A DNA stretch of 43,447 nucleotides. Origin: Coemansia sp. RSA 922. Lineage: Eukaryota; Kickxellomycota; Kickxellomycetes; Kickxellales; Kickxellaceae. A program made the translations under genes and the position numbers. The DNA lies in assembly GCA_027577415.1 (NCBI GenBank), contig JANBQS010000057.1, positions 1 through 43,447 on the forward strand, read 5' to 3'. Shown piece after piece: positions 1 through 11,936 of the stretch (position 1 is its first letter; each line of letters opens with the position of its first letter). Below the pieces are notes generated by a model that was not told the DNA's origin, did not search any database, and worked only from the letters and a program-made list of their open reading frames with translations.

Positions 1-2342
1 GGATTCACAACTTCCTCCTCTTCTAATCGGGCGCGTGTTTCTACCGAGAAAAAAGTGTCGGTGTCCAACAACTCGTCACCGCTTATGAGCTCCGCCAAGA
101 CGGGTGGCCGTGTGTCGCCGCTGTCTATTCGCCGTACCGTTTCTGCCACTGCTTGCTTGTCGGCGTCGGCGGGTGTTGAGTCGTTCTTGCAAGCTGAGTT
201 GGGGATTGAGTTTTTGCCTGGAGATGCCCATGACTCTGCTACCAGTTCTGATTCCGACTCTGAATCTGACTCTTGCTCTGACGCTGACGATTCTGATGAC
301 GACGCGCAGTCCGAGGCAAACTGGGAGACCGATGATGATGGTATTGAGCACCCGTCTGGCGGCCATGCTCGGGATGACTACGATGGTATCACCTTTAGCA
401 GCATCTACGTTCACATGGTCGATTCCGAGCACGACGAGCAAGGTCTGGATATCGATACCGATACAGATGTCGACGCTGATAGCGAAAGCGACGGCTACAG
501 CAGCAGCAGCAACAGCGACGACGACCATGGTGATGGCGTTGACTTTGTCGATGATGACGACGCAGATGAGCAGCCGTCAAAGCGGCACTATGCAGAGCAT
601 GGCGTAGATGATGGCCTTTTCGTCGATCCAGCTCAGGCAGTCATCGGCCGCTACTACGCCCAGACTGGCGTAATGAGTATTGCCGCAGATATCGATGATA
701 TACCAACCGATGGCTACGATGGCAGCATAGCGGCTCGCTCGGACGAGGACGGCTACCATCACTCGGCTGAGCCAGATGATGGCTTACGTATGTCATCTAG
801 CACGGACTTTGCCATGTTTGATGCTCAGTGGCAAACGCAGGGCGTCTGGGATGCTATTCGTGGCCGGGCCACTGATAGCAGTGGATTGCTGTCTGAAGAA
901 GTTCAAAAGTCGGCCGACGAGCGTGAGCTGGAGTTGATTTCTTCGTTGCCAGCTGAGCAGCGCATAGCCAAGTTTGTGTGCCGGGCATCGTCGCATTTGC
1001 AGCAAGGAGCGCGTGGAGGATTGAGTCTGGGATTCATGATGCACAACATTGAGGCGCTCTCTGATCAATATGCGTCCAACCACCAGTCGATATTGTGTGC
1101 TTTTATTGAGTGTCTGTATCGAATGGCTGAGGCGATGTCGCCGACAGCAACGACAGAGGCTGCGCTGCCTCCCTCGGCCTTGGCCAAGCATGTGCGTAGC
1201 GAGGCGCACTCGTTGTCTCTAGTCGTCTTGCGGATTATCAGACTGCTGCACTCATTCATTACGATTCCAGATGACCAAAAGACCGTGCTTAAACAGCTAG
1301 AACAGCTATCGGAGGCCAACCGTGATGTGCGACTGGCAAAGCACGCGCTGTTGCTGCGCATGCTCTACGACAACGAGCTGGTCGACAAGGCATCGCTGCT
1401 GCAGTGGTACGCGACTGCGCCCGCGCCTGGCTTGGACGGGCACGCAGCTGAGGCTGCAGGTGAGCGCGGGCGGCTGCTGCGGCTCAAGGCTGCGCCTCTG
1501 CTTATTGAAGTGTCGAGCAGCGCTGGCGCTTCTAACGCCGCTGCAGCGATCGGCGAGATGTACCAGCAAGTGATTATAGCGGGCAACAGTGGCAGTGGCA
1601 CGATGTCGGCATCCGCCTCGTCGACGCCCAATCCGACCGGGCAGGCAGCAGCTCGTGGCAGCACGGGTAACTTGACGCCAGTGTCTGACGAAAACGCCAC
1701 GTTGCATTCGCAGTCTTCTGATTGCGAGTGCGCTGGTGGTGCGCCTGCAGTGCGCGATTCTCAGACATGTCGTTCTGCTGGCATCCTCGGTATTGGACGC
1801 AAGGCTGGCAGCCGGGCCTCTCTTGGCGAAGCTGGTGCAGCACACCACCACGCCGACAGACTTCGACCGGCCAAGCAAGTGACATTTGCGGCTGTTGTGG
1901 TCGAAGAGCCTGCTCTATTGTAAATTAGCCTAGATTTCTAACTTATCTTTGTGTGCCCATACAGGGCTTCAACACTGAAACTTTATCACCTCAATCAGGC
2001 TTGCCAAGTACATTGACGAGTTCTGTGCGACTCACAATTAATTTTTTTATTTTTATTTTTTTCATTTCTTCAACTATAAGCAGTATGCTCAGACACCCGC
2101 CAGCCTCGATGGTTATCACGCACAAGGACGTCGATGAGTTGGCCACAATGCAGCGGCAGTTGCTCAATCGTGTCCAGAGCAACGCGCAGCCAGAGACACC
2201 TGATGGCAGCAGAGTCAGTGCTGCAGCTGCTGGCAATGCTGCGCCGAGACGTGGCGGCGCTCGCCAAGTGACTTTTGACGGACCCGGCGCGGAGCAGCAA
2301 CGGCGCCAGCAAATGTCCGTCAGCGAGCGACTCGGTCTGTAG
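1..2342 (+). CDS. Acidic Ser/Asp-rich protein with W2-like C-terminal region, 5' partial
   Basis: The frame is open from the first base of the window, so the true start lies to the left; about 725 residues are visible. The first third is very rich in Asp, Ser and Glu. A helical region follows (about nt 900-1520). Its end, with LYDNELVDKASLLQWY and then a Leu/Arg-rich stretch ending KAAPLLIEV, resembles the last helices of W2 (eIF5/eIF2B-epsilon type) domains; this is a weak resemblance only. I infer an intron at 1920-2083 (GTAAAT...poly-T...CAG). It joins exon 1..1919 in frame to 2084..2342 and adds about 85 residues ending SVSERLGL. The protein then carries KQVTF just before the splice and RQVTF after it; both fit the protein phosphatase 1 docking pattern RVxF. 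Without splicing, the protein stops at 1923. The biochemical function is unknown. Confidence 0.55.
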
Positions 2343-3139
2343 TCCAACCCGAGTCGAGCCACGGAGATAGCCAACCAATCGAGCTGTGACGACACGCTCT
2401 GCATGAAAAGACAGATACCCCCAGCTTGGGCGTTCTAGGATTGCGATTGGCTGGAGTTGTTGGGTCGTCTCAAGCATATTTTTTTTTTCTTCGCGAAAAG
2501 TTGGTATCTCGGTGACGCCTTTTCCTTGGTGTAGTTTTTCTCTGTTGTCTTTTTTTCTCGATTTTTTTTTTCTCAATACTCTTGTCTAATTAGTGTCTCC
2601 ACAAAGTGACGAATCTGGCGCTCAACTTGGTAAGAACAGTCGGATACCGCTTTTGTGTGTCTGGAACGGCGGCTGTCTAGAGAGAGCAAATGGAAAAACC
2701 TTTTTTCTGCTGGCTCTCGGCCTCCATGACGCAGGCTGGACGTCTGTGTTCTGGCGTCATCTTTTTTGAAACCACAGTCCGTAGGAGACAAGGTTGTGGA
2801 GGCGTGTCCCCTGCCTGGACCCGCATGTGAGCAATCGTGTTGTCTCTTCGTTCGATATGTCGAGGGGCGCCAGTAACAACACCGTTTTCACCACGCACTT
2901 CCCCCCGCCTTTTTTTTGCGCAGGTTCCTTCCTTGTCACGTCCCCCCAAAGAGCTCAACTCCTCATCGCCAATCTTTATTATTTTCTTTCCCCCCTTATC
3001 CGCTTTGTCGTATAATTTGTCATTTGTCACTTACCAATTTGGCCTCATTTGACTGTTTGTTCTAGATTCACCCTCAACTGCGCTCAAAGATAAGCACGCG
3101 TATTGTGCTTGTTGATACTTTATAACAAGATAGCAAGAG
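2343..3139. other. Intergenic, upstream of SIN3
   Basis: This is about 800 bases of T-rich DNA with several long T runs (near 2480, 2550 and 2910). No gene is supported on either strand. The part nearest 3140 presumably holds the SIN3 promoter and 5' leader. I see no clear TATA element. Confidence 0.5.
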
Positions 3140-6100
3140 ATGGAGAACGGTGATACGCGTGGCTGGGCCAAAGGTCCACCAACCTCGGGTCCTCAGCAGC
3201 CCGGTATTCCTCAGCGCGGAGCTACCACTTCTGGCCCAGCAGCTCCTGGGTCTGCACCTGTTAGCGCAGCGCAACACCGGTTCCCAGCACCGGTGTCGGC
3301 TAACCAACTTCCACCCATTCAGAGGTAAGTTACCTAGGCTCTTTGCTTCTATTGCCACTCTAGAGTTACTGGCTGGGCTCTGCGGAGAGCTAGCCCAGCG
3401 ATGGCGTGGCGGTGGCAGATGTTGTCATCGGCGAGGAGTGAGCCATATACGCGTTTCGAGATGCATGATACTGCATGCTTGGAAGTTGGCTACTGTTGCT
3501 CCCCGAACTGAACATCAACCCCCTAACCCTCAGATACAAAACTGTGCCTGTCGGTCCAGCTGATCGCGACGTGGCGCGTGCTTTTATTTGCTAATCATGC
3601 CCTAATCTATGCTGTTTCACCTTGCCCCATGCATTTATGTAGCACCATGTCGCCAAAGGCCGATGGGTCCTCGTCCAGTGTTGGCTCTCGCGCCTATATT
3701 CCGCCGATATCACATTCGTCGCCCAACAGCGCTGGCCAAGCTGGCCAGTCGCATGCTGCTGCTCGGACTGGCAGCTATCCGAGCTCCGCTTCTACGCCAC
3801 TAACATCTCATGCGCAGGCTACTTTTGGATCCTCGGGCATGTCCCCAAACCCCGCACCTGGCTCGGCGCCAGCTGGTGCTGGGCCATCTTCCAGCACTCA
3901 GAACACATTGCCATCCATAACTAGCCCGTATGTGCGATCGCCCACATTCACCAGCACATCCGTCGCAGCCATTCCCCCTATAAAAATGCTACAGCAGCAG
4001 CAGCAGCTGCAGCAGGTCATTAGGCAACAAGTGTCGTCCTCTGTGCATGCGCTGACTCCGATAACTCTAGTGCCAGATGTGGCTGTAGGGCCTGCTGCGT
4101 CATACGCCTCGGCACACGCACCCACTTCCCGCCTTCTCCCGCCTCCCAGTATGACCTCGCCAGGCCCTCGAGCTGGGCCGCCTCCTATGCAGTCGCCTCC
4201 CATGCACCCACAGCACCCCACGTCGGTACCCCCTCCACGCCAGATGCAATCGCCCAGGCTGCAGCGCACGGCATCGAGTCAGAGCACTCCTACCTTGCAA
4301 ATGCCCCAACCAGCGTCTCGCCCGCTGAGCAATCATATGGCAGCGCCCAATGCTACAGGCACAATGTCTACTGCTAGCCCGCCTTTTTCCGCAGCGCCCA
4401 GAGCTCCAACGGCGATGGCTGCTCCCTCTACGGCACCATCCAGCACGCATCCAAGCGCCAATGCCAGACACTCAGTAGGCACTGCGATGTCGACTCAGCC
4501 TGGAGCCGCAAATGGCTCTGCCTCGGCGCCAGCGGCAGCGAATGAGTCCTCTGGCGAGCCGCCAAAGCCTCAAGTCGATGCGAATGGCCGCCAGCTAAAT
4601 GTCAATGACGCCCTGAGCTACCTCGACTTGGTCAAATCGCAGTTCCAGGACAACCCAGACGTCTACAACCAATTTTTGGAGATTATGAAGGAGTTCAAGA
4701 GCCACGCTATCGATACTCCAGGCGTGATTTCCCGCGTGTCTCAGCTGTTCCATGGCTGCCCCAGCTTGATTCAGGGATTCAATACGTTTTTGCCGCCCGG
4801 GTATCGCATCGAGTGCTCTGACGATCCCCGTGAGGGCGTGCGGGTCACTACGCCAAGTGGGACTATTATGTCCGATGCGAACCGTCGCCCATCCGCTGGC
4901 GCACCTATGACGAGTGCTCCGCCTATGCCTCAGTCGCCACCCATGGCGTCGAATTTACCAGCTGCAAGTCGAGGACACTCGAGCCAGCCTCACCAGCAGT
5001 TTGCCTCGCGACGGGCTCCCTCTGCCGGCGCACAGGCTCACTTGCTGCAGTCGCCCACCCTCTCCGCTCATGCGGCTGGTGGCGCGCCTGGCGGAGCGGC
5101 CTCCTCAATGGGAGCGGCAGGTATTCCTCCGTATTCGCAAGGCGCCGGCCCAGGGTCGATATCCGCGCCCGGGCAGATGGTTGCTCGCTCTCCCAGCGCT
5201 ACGGGCTCGCCGAGCTTGGCGCCCGCTCAGCGCTCGCGGCAAGCGCCTATGGAGTTTAACCATGCCATCAACTACGTCAACAAGATTAAGATGCGGTTCG
5301 CGGCCGAGCCTGACCGCTATAAGGAGTTCCTAGAGATCCTGCAGACGTATCAGAAGGAGTCTCGCCCGATACAAGACGTCTATGCTCAAGTGCAGGTGTT
5401 GTTTGCGGGGGCGCCGGATCTGCTAGATGAGTTTAAGCAGTTTTTGCCCGACACCAGCGAGTCGGCTGGGTCTATGGGCTCGCCCACCACACCCTATGCG
5501 CGGCCGGTGGGTGGGTCGAGCTCGCAAGGGCAGCCTGTCGCAGGTCAGCATGGAATGGGCGGAGTTCCCGAGTCAATGGCCGGTGCGCGCTTGCCGCCAG
5601 TGGGCAACTTCACGCCTGTCAGCACTACGGGCCACGGTGCTGATCCCTTTGCGTCCACCACGCCAACTGCGGGTGCTGCTGCTGCATCGTTAGTTGCTGG
5701 TGCTGCTGCTCAAGCTGCCGGAGCAGCATCTTCGAGTGGACGCAAGCGTCGGGCCATGATGTCGGGCAACGTGCAAGTGCCCGGATCAGCTTCAACCAAG
5801 CGGCGCAGCAAGGCTGCAAAGGTCGAGGGCGTTGTCGACCTTACTGGCTCCTACAGCCAGCCAGGCTCATCGGCTTCGGTTGTGCAGCAGCCCATCAACC
5901 CCGCTACGGCGACTGCAGACGAACTGGCTTTCTTCGAGCGTGTTAAGCGGTTTATCGGGCAGCCCAGCGCGTACAACGAGTTTTTGAAGCTTCTGAACTT
6001 GTACAACCAGCAAGTCTTGGACCCAAAAACGCTGGTGGATCGTGCAGAGAGCTTCATTGGCGACGACCTGGAGCTTTTTGGCTGGTTCAAGCAGTTTGTG

Positions 6101-8605
6101 GGCTTTGACGAGCAGCAGTCGACGATGGAGGATGCTAGGTCGGGCGACGAGGCCATCATGGAGTCGATCCTTGGCCCTGAACCTGGCATTTACATGACGC
6201 CTGAAGAGCACGCCAAGATCCTGCGCCCGCCGCGTGCCAAGATCAACCTGTCCCTCTGCAAGGAGTATGGCCCGAGCTATCGCCTCTTGCCCGACTCGAG
6301 CGCTCAGTCGCGCTGCTCTGGCCGCGACGCCATGTGCTACGAGGTCTTGAACGACCGGTGGGCGTCGCACCCGACGTGGGCCTCTGAGGAGACTGAGTTT
6401 GTGTATCACAAGAAGAACATCTTTGAGGAGGCCATGTTCCGCAGCGAAGAAGACCGACACGAGATGGACATCGAAATTGACACCAACTTGTCGGTCATCC
6501 GTCAACTCACGCCTATCGCTCAGCAGATCGAACAAATGGATCCAGATAAGCTGACGCAGCTGACTTTGCCCGAGAACTTTTGGGGTATGTCGGAGGCGCT
6601 GCCTCGACGTGCCCTGCGCAAGGTCTACGACTCGAACCGTACGCTGGAGATCATCAAGGCCATGCACACGCACCCCGCTGTGGCAGTCCCTATTGTGCTT
6701 AAGCGGCTGAAGCAAAAGGACGAGGAGTGGCGGCGGCAGCGACGTGACTACGCCAAGATCTGGCGCGAAAACGATGCCAAGAATTACTACCGCGCCCTGG
6801 ACCATCAAGGACTGACGTTCAAGACGGCTGACCGAAAGAACCTCTCGCCCAAGCAGTTGATTACCGAGATCGAGACTAGGCGACGCGAGCAGCAGAGCTT
6901 GAATGACGAGGGCAGTGCGCGCAACTTGAACCGCAAGGTGGCGCTGGCCCTGCGGCATAGGTACCAGCTAGAGTACCAGTTCTCGGTGCCTACTGTCATC
7001 GCCGACGTCATCAATGCTATATTGGCACATGTGGGGAAACAAAACTCGCAGTTTGCACCACATGAAAAGGAGCTAATGGAAAAGTTTTTCCACGAGTTGT
7101 TTGGTGGGCTGTTGGGCGTCGAGAACCCTGCGCCTCCTAGCGTTGTAGGCGCGAAGGAGTCTGTTTCCCCCTGCGCCAGTGACGACGAGGCAAGGCAGAG
7201 CGCGCAGCAGCGTCCAACTGCAAATGGGGCGGCGGCGCCTACCAACGGCGTGGCATCTACATCAAAGGTCAATGGCACACCAGACGTCAAGGAGAATGGC
7301 TCGCTGGATAGCACTGGGCCTGATGCGCCTGCTCCAGCCAGCGCTGACGCTGACAGCAAATTGCCGGGCGAAGCCATGGACGTTGACGGCGCAGCTGGCC
7401 AGGCCACTGCGGATGTAGGCGCGGAGGCAGCAGTCGCTGCCAGCACTGGTGCGCCTGAGGCTTCCGATACGCCTCAAGGTGTTCAGAGCCTGGCCACAGA
7501 CGATGGCAGCAAGCCCTCGACGCCAGGACTGATATCCTCTCGCTCATGGATCCAGATCGGCCCTGCCAACAACTGGGACATGGCGACAGCTGTCTCGCCA
7601 TCAGGATTGGCGGCCAAGAGCATGTCGCGGGCGTTCTACACCAACAGCGGCTACTATTTGTTTGTGCGATTGTTCCAGATTCTGTATGAGCGCTTCAACC
7701 GGCTTCGCGAACTCGGACCCGAGTGCCAAAACAAGATAACGCAAGCACAACAGGCACAGTCTGTGGCAAACAAGATGGGACTGTTGTCTCCGAACGAGGT
7801 GCTTAAGGACTATGACTTGGAGCACACCGACTACTACACGATCTTCCTAGAGCTGGTGGACCAGTTCTTGCAAGGTCAGCTCGAGGCCAACAGCTTTGAC
7901 GAAGCCATGCGTGTGATGTACGGCATCAACGCCTATAAGATCCTGACAGTCGACAAAGTTGTGCAGGCGATTGCCAAGAACATCCAGCAGTTGATTAGCG
8001 ATACTCGCTCCGTCGACATTTTGGACCTGTTCACGGAGCTGCCGCCCGTGCACGAGCAGAGCCCGCTGCGGTCTCACATTGCCTACCGCATGAAGGTCGA
8101 GGCGCTTGTAGGTGCGGATGAGCACGTGTTCCGTATTGACTACATCTACGAGTCGCAAACGATGACGATCCAGCTGCTGCGACGCGAGGACATTACTTTG
8201 GATGAGGCCGTGACTGAGGAGGAGCGCTGGGCCTATTATGTCGACTCGTATGTGCTGTTTGAGCCTACTGAGGGCGTACCACGACTGCAGCAGAGTCGGC
8301 CGCGGCCATACCTCTCGCGTCACTTTCACGCCGACGAGTGCGTCTATGGCACGAGCTCAAGGGCAAACCTGGAGATCAAGATCGCTGTCAATACGTATAA
8401 GCTGTGCTTCTTGACGGGTACCGAGGACATTTATGTCAACCACACGCGGCGTGCGGCACTGAAGGATGTGGCGGCCAAGACTGCTTATGACGAGCGGTGG
8501 GAAGCCCGTACTAACAAATGGCGCCAGTGGGTTGAGCAAGAGCAGGCTAGCGCTGTGGCAGGCCAGGAGGACGGCGCTTCTGCTTTGACCGAATGGTGGA
8601 AGTAG
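3140..8605 (+). CDS. SIN3: Sin3 transcriptional corepressor
   Basis: Scaffold of the Sin3-Rpd3/HDAC histone deacetylase complex, acting in the nucleus. It has two exons, 3140..3324 and 3643..8605, about 1715 residues. The AG|GTAAGT donor at 3325 and TTTATGTAG acceptor at 3642 keep the frame. Three paired amphipathic helix domains are visible: PAH1 at about residues 379-450 (ALSYLDLVKSQF), PAH2 at 599-668 (AINYVNKIKMRF) and PAH3 at 821-888 (FFERVKRFI). The histone deacetylase interaction domain follows at about 930-1090 (CKEYGPSYRLLP, DRWASHPTWASEE), then the Sin3 C-terminal domain at about 1378-1675. The N-terminus and the linkers are rich in Pro, Ser, Ala and Gln. An acceptor near 3533 (CTAACCCTCAG) hints that a small extra exon could lie inside the first intron. 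Translation from the ATG at 3647 is also possible. The identity is certain; only the N-terminus is uncertain. Confidence 0.97.
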
Positions 8606-9032
8606 GCGGCTTCTAGCCCTCATTCTCTGTCATTTTCATTTTATTCATTTTTATTCTCAAGCTGCAATATCTAAGTTTAAATAACCAACTTTTGTTGGAG
8701 ACCTGCCAATTCTACCACGTGTAGTTGAAATGCCTCGCTCAGCCAATAGGCGGATTCGTGGACTTGCCCGATTGATCTGTGGTGAGAGAGGACTTTTCAC
8801 CAGTCTTTTGCCTTCTTTCTTTATATTGCTTTCTCATCTTTAATTTGTCACTAATTTCAGCCTTTCTTTGACTGCATACTTGTCTACCGAACGAGATAGC
8901 AGGAAGACCAGCGTTTACACATTCGACCTTTGCAGCCAAGCGCGCAGACAACTTTGCTAGAAGCACATTACCTGGGAGAGTGGCAGCTTTCCCTGACGTC
9001 CACTTTCTTTTCCCCATCTATCTCTTGGTTTT
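8606..9032. promoter_or_regulatory. Intergenic with likely promoter of the WD40 gene
   Basis: About 430 bases between two co-directional genes. A palindromic E-box CACGTG (8716-8721) and a CCAAT box (8742-8746) sit 290-320 bases before the next start codon. Both are common fungal promoter elements, but their use here is inference. No gene is seen. Confidence 0.35.
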
Positions 9033-10661
9033 ATGAGCAGGAGAGCACAGAACGCTAGCGACAGGTCCCTGGAACACCGTCTTGACGATGGTTTGGTCGG
9101 TGGTAGTCCGGTGAGGGCGGTGGACGAACGCACTGGCGACATCGTTCAGCAGCTTCAGTTGCTGATACAAGAGCCGATGGAAAACTTGCAGCTGGATGGC
9201 GGCAGGACGGAGGTTGGTAGCAACGGGAGTATATTTGGCGATACGGCAGAGGCCAGCGACGGCTCTTTTCAAATGGCCAGCGGAATGGCTACTCCTACTA
9301 CCAACACTGTTAATGCAGCTGTGGACACTAGCGCTGGCGGACATACCTGGGACTTTTTGGCTAACGCTGCTCAAATGTTTGAGCGTGCCTCTGAGGTAAG
9401 CCAAACTGAATATTACTCCCTAGGTGACTGCTTATTTTTTGCTAACGCACATGAGGCGGTAAAAATTTTGTTTTTCTGCTGGTAGCTCAAGGAGGTGGCC
9501 GCAGCAGATATTCGCAAGGGGTACGATATACAAGGGTACCAGTGGCGCGGGCACGAGATTCAGAAGCGACTGTACATGACTTTCCGGCGGCAGGTATACC
9601 CGCAGTACCAGTGTGTACAGCACGACGTGCAAGAGGTGCGCAAACAAGCCAATTGCATTGACAGCACGGCAACGTTTTACAATTTCCGAAGTTCGTCCTT
9701 GGGTGATGGGTATCGAGGACAAATCAACCACTTTCAGCTGCGCGACTTGATATGCGCGACCAGCAACTACGACGTATACTACTACCACTCTGACGGCGTG
9801 CATCGGTGGAACCCGTGGCTGCGAAGTCGACGATGCGTAATGAGTCGGTCAAAGATGCCGCGCTCTTTCCGGGTGAGCTCCATGTGTGTTGATCGCGGGA
9901 TAGTGTTTACGGGCGACTACAAGGGCCGATACTGTCTCAAGTCGCTGTGGTCGGACGATGACTGGGATGGGTCAGGCGTTGCGACTGGGTGCTTGGCACC
10001 CGCGGACACGGACAACGATATTGTGAATCATGCAACATGTGGCGTTTCTCGAGGCGGGGCACCTCAGATCTTGGCGTCACATAATAGTGGGGTTTTGCGG
10101 CAGCTGGATGTGCAACGACTGGAGGTCGTGGACGCAGTGCCGTTCGAGTGGGCGGTGAATTGCAGCGCGACGATGCCTGATGGTGGGGCGCTCGACTGTG
10201 TGGTCGGTGACTGTGTCGATGGCGTGCTGCTTGACCGGCGGCAAAAGTCTGTTGTGGCGCGGCTGAGCGGGCATCGTGATTTCTCATTCGCTTGCTCGTT
10301 TAGTCCTGATGGGCGCCTGGTGGCTACTGGTAGCCAGGACTCTAGTGCTCGGGTCTATGACGTGAGGTGGCCTCAGCAAACGCTGGCTACTTTGTGTGGA
10401 TATATGGGCGCTATGCGAGTAGTCAAGTTTAGCGGCGATGGCCGGTTTCTCTTGGCTGCTGAGCCGGCTGACTATGTGCATATTTATGACACGCAGACGC
10501 TTGGGCTGGCTCAGGATATAGAGTTCATGGGTGAGACTTCGGGCGCGGCGTTTTCGCCAGACTCTAACTGCCTCTTTGTCGGCATCTCGGATGCCCTTCA
10601 TGGCAGCGGCCTGGCTGAGTTTACTAGTATCGATGCGCCTGGTATTGTCGATATGCTCTAA
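9033..10661 (+). CDS. WD40-repeat protein, plant At1g36070-like family
   Basis: Two exons, 9033..9395 and 9486..10661, separated by a 90-base GTAAGC...GGTAG intron with a GCTAAC branch site; total 512 residues. The N-terminus (about 1-120) is low complexity. A conserved block then begins (AADIRKGYDIQGYQW), followed by a segment with TFYNF and FQLRDLICATSNYDVY. The C-terminus carries WD40 repeats, for example GHRDFSFACSFSPDGRLVATG at about 383-403 and a following repeat with the AEPADYVHIYD motif. This order matches, from memory, a poorly studied WD40 family found in plants and fungi. WD40 propellers usually serve as interaction platforms; the partner here is unknown. The ATG at 9033 is the first in the exon. 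Confidence 0.85.
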
Positions 10662-10779
10662 TGTTGGTGGATCTTGCTGTTTTTTTTTGGTTGTAATTAC
10701 ACTGTTGTATTTTTTTCGTTTTAGTGTGTGAATACATATCATTAGAAAAATTGTTAATTTAGCTATAGTGACAGACATC

Positions 10780-11535
10780 TTACAGCTTGGCCATGTACTC
10801 GCCTGGCGAAGTGCCGCCGGCGAGCAGCAAGGAAACGGTTTCGCGGTACATTTCTGTCTTGATCAAGTGGAAGACAGGGCTGAGACCGCGGGTTTTTGGG
10901 GCCAGCGCCTTGGCATACTGTATAGCCGTGTCAATCAGCGCATTTTCCTCTACGGCTTTATCTACAAACCCAGCAGCCACAGCATCCGATGCCTTGAATC
11001 TGTGGGCAGCCAGCACGCAGTCGCGCAACTTGTCTTGGGCCTTTACCTTGCACTTTACGATAGCTGCCATTCCAGGAATAAGCGGTATACCGATATCAAT
11101 CTCATTCATTGCAATCCAACCGCGGTCAGCTCTCATGACGCGGTAGTCGTGGGCTAGGGCGAGCATACAGCCACCGGCAAACGCGTGTCCGTTGATGGCA
11201 GCTACTGTGGGTACTCTGAAGGTGAGAATGCGGGCTAGCATCCTCATAAATGGTAGATAGAACGGGTCGCCTATCTTCATGGCATCGTCAATGGCTAGTC
11301 CGTTGCTGTAGAACTTGCCTGTGGATGTCGTTATTAGCGCACCACCCTTGGCTGCGTCCTCTCCGGTTAGGCTGTCTAGGCGTGTGTCGATAAAATCGAG
11401 AGCTTGCATTATCTCGGTGATTAGTTGGAGTGTGATCCGGTTCTCTGCTCCGTTGTTCAGGTGGAGTAGGAATAGACCTGGAAACGAAGCATCGGGGTTG
11501 GTTAGCTTAACCAAGGGAAGGTCGATAAGTGACAT
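10780..11535 (-). CDS. Enoyl-CoA delta-isomerase/hydratase, peroxisomal
   Basis: A 251-residue crotonase-fold enzyme. The oxyanion-hole segments are visible at FYSNGLAID (about 75-83) and INGHAFAGGCML (about 114-125). An acidic residue at about Glu145 in MNEIDIGIPL fits the catalytic base of delta3,delta2-enoyl-CoA isomerases. The protein ends in Ala-Lys-Leu, a type 1 peroxisomal targeting signal, so it probably acts in peroxisomal beta-oxidation of unsaturated fatty acids. It is closest in style to plant and fungal ECI1-type monofunctional enzymes; hydratase activity cannot be excluded. It is transcribed divergently from the TFIIF-beta gene, and a TATA-like element lies about 95 bases upstream. 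Confidence 0.9.
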   Translation of the reverse strand: MSLIDLPLVKLTNPDASFPGLFLLHLNNGAENRITLQLITEIMQALDFIDTRLDSLTGEDAAKGGALITTSTGKFYSNGLAIDDAMKIGDPFYLPFMRMLARILTFRVPTVAAINGHAFAGGCMLALAHDYRVMRADRGWIAMNEIDIGIPLIPGMAAIVKCKVKAQDKLRDCVLAAHRFKASDAVAAGFVDKAVEENALIDTAIQYAKALAPKTRGLSPVFHLIKTEMYRETVSLLLAGGTSPGEYMAKL

Positions 11536-11936
11536 TGGTATGGCGAGAGTGTTAGAAGCAATAAGAGATGATAAAAGATAGTAGGCGGGAGATAGAGAGA
11601 AGAGGGAGAGGTGGGAGTGCTCTGCCGCCTCTTTTATACATACAATACCGCCCTGATTTTGACATGTGCTTTTGTTACTTCGGCGTACTGAAAAGGCGTC
11701 TGTGCTCCGTATCTACACGAAATCCCTTTTTCCCTGCTCCCACGTCATGTGACCATGTACATCCAAACCTCACTCGGGAAAAGAACAGGCGCAGACACTT
11801 GGTATTCTTTCTAATCCTTTCTCTTCTTTTCGGTTGTCCTTTTTGGATTTAAATCTTTCTTTTTCTTATAAAAGCTTTTCTTTTCTTCAGTTTTTTTTCT
11901 GGCATTTGTATTCATTTTTATTTTATAGTCTACACA
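11536..11936. promoter_or_regulatory. Divergent promoter, enoyl-CoA isomerase / TFIIF-beta
   Basis: This 401-base spacer serves both flanking genes. A minus-strand TATA-like element (GTATAAAAG read on the minus strand, about 11632-11641) faces the isomerase gene. A plus-strand TATAAAAG (11867-11874), followed by T-rich sequence, lies about 65 bases before the TFIIF-beta start. No other gene is seen. Confidence 0.5.

Noticed and set aside
240..560. Repetitive Asp/Ser coding DNA as a microsatellite or repeat
   Set aside because: It is an ordinary acidic low-complexity coding region; no unit is repeated exactly.
1920..1964. A 45-base intron (GTAAAT...CATACAG) at the end of the first gene
   Set aside because: It is possible by splice signals, but it leads to a stop after about 17 codons, while the 164-base alternative joins a longer coding-like exon in frame.
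2573..3030. Overlapping minus-strand open frames in the SIN3 upstream region
   Set aside because: They are Lys/Arg-rich translations of T-rich DNA without protein-like composition.
5867..6958. A 363-codon minus-strand open frame inside SIN3
   Set aside because: It is antisense to the conserved PAH3/HID coding region and arises from codon bias on the other strand; its translation resembles no protein family.
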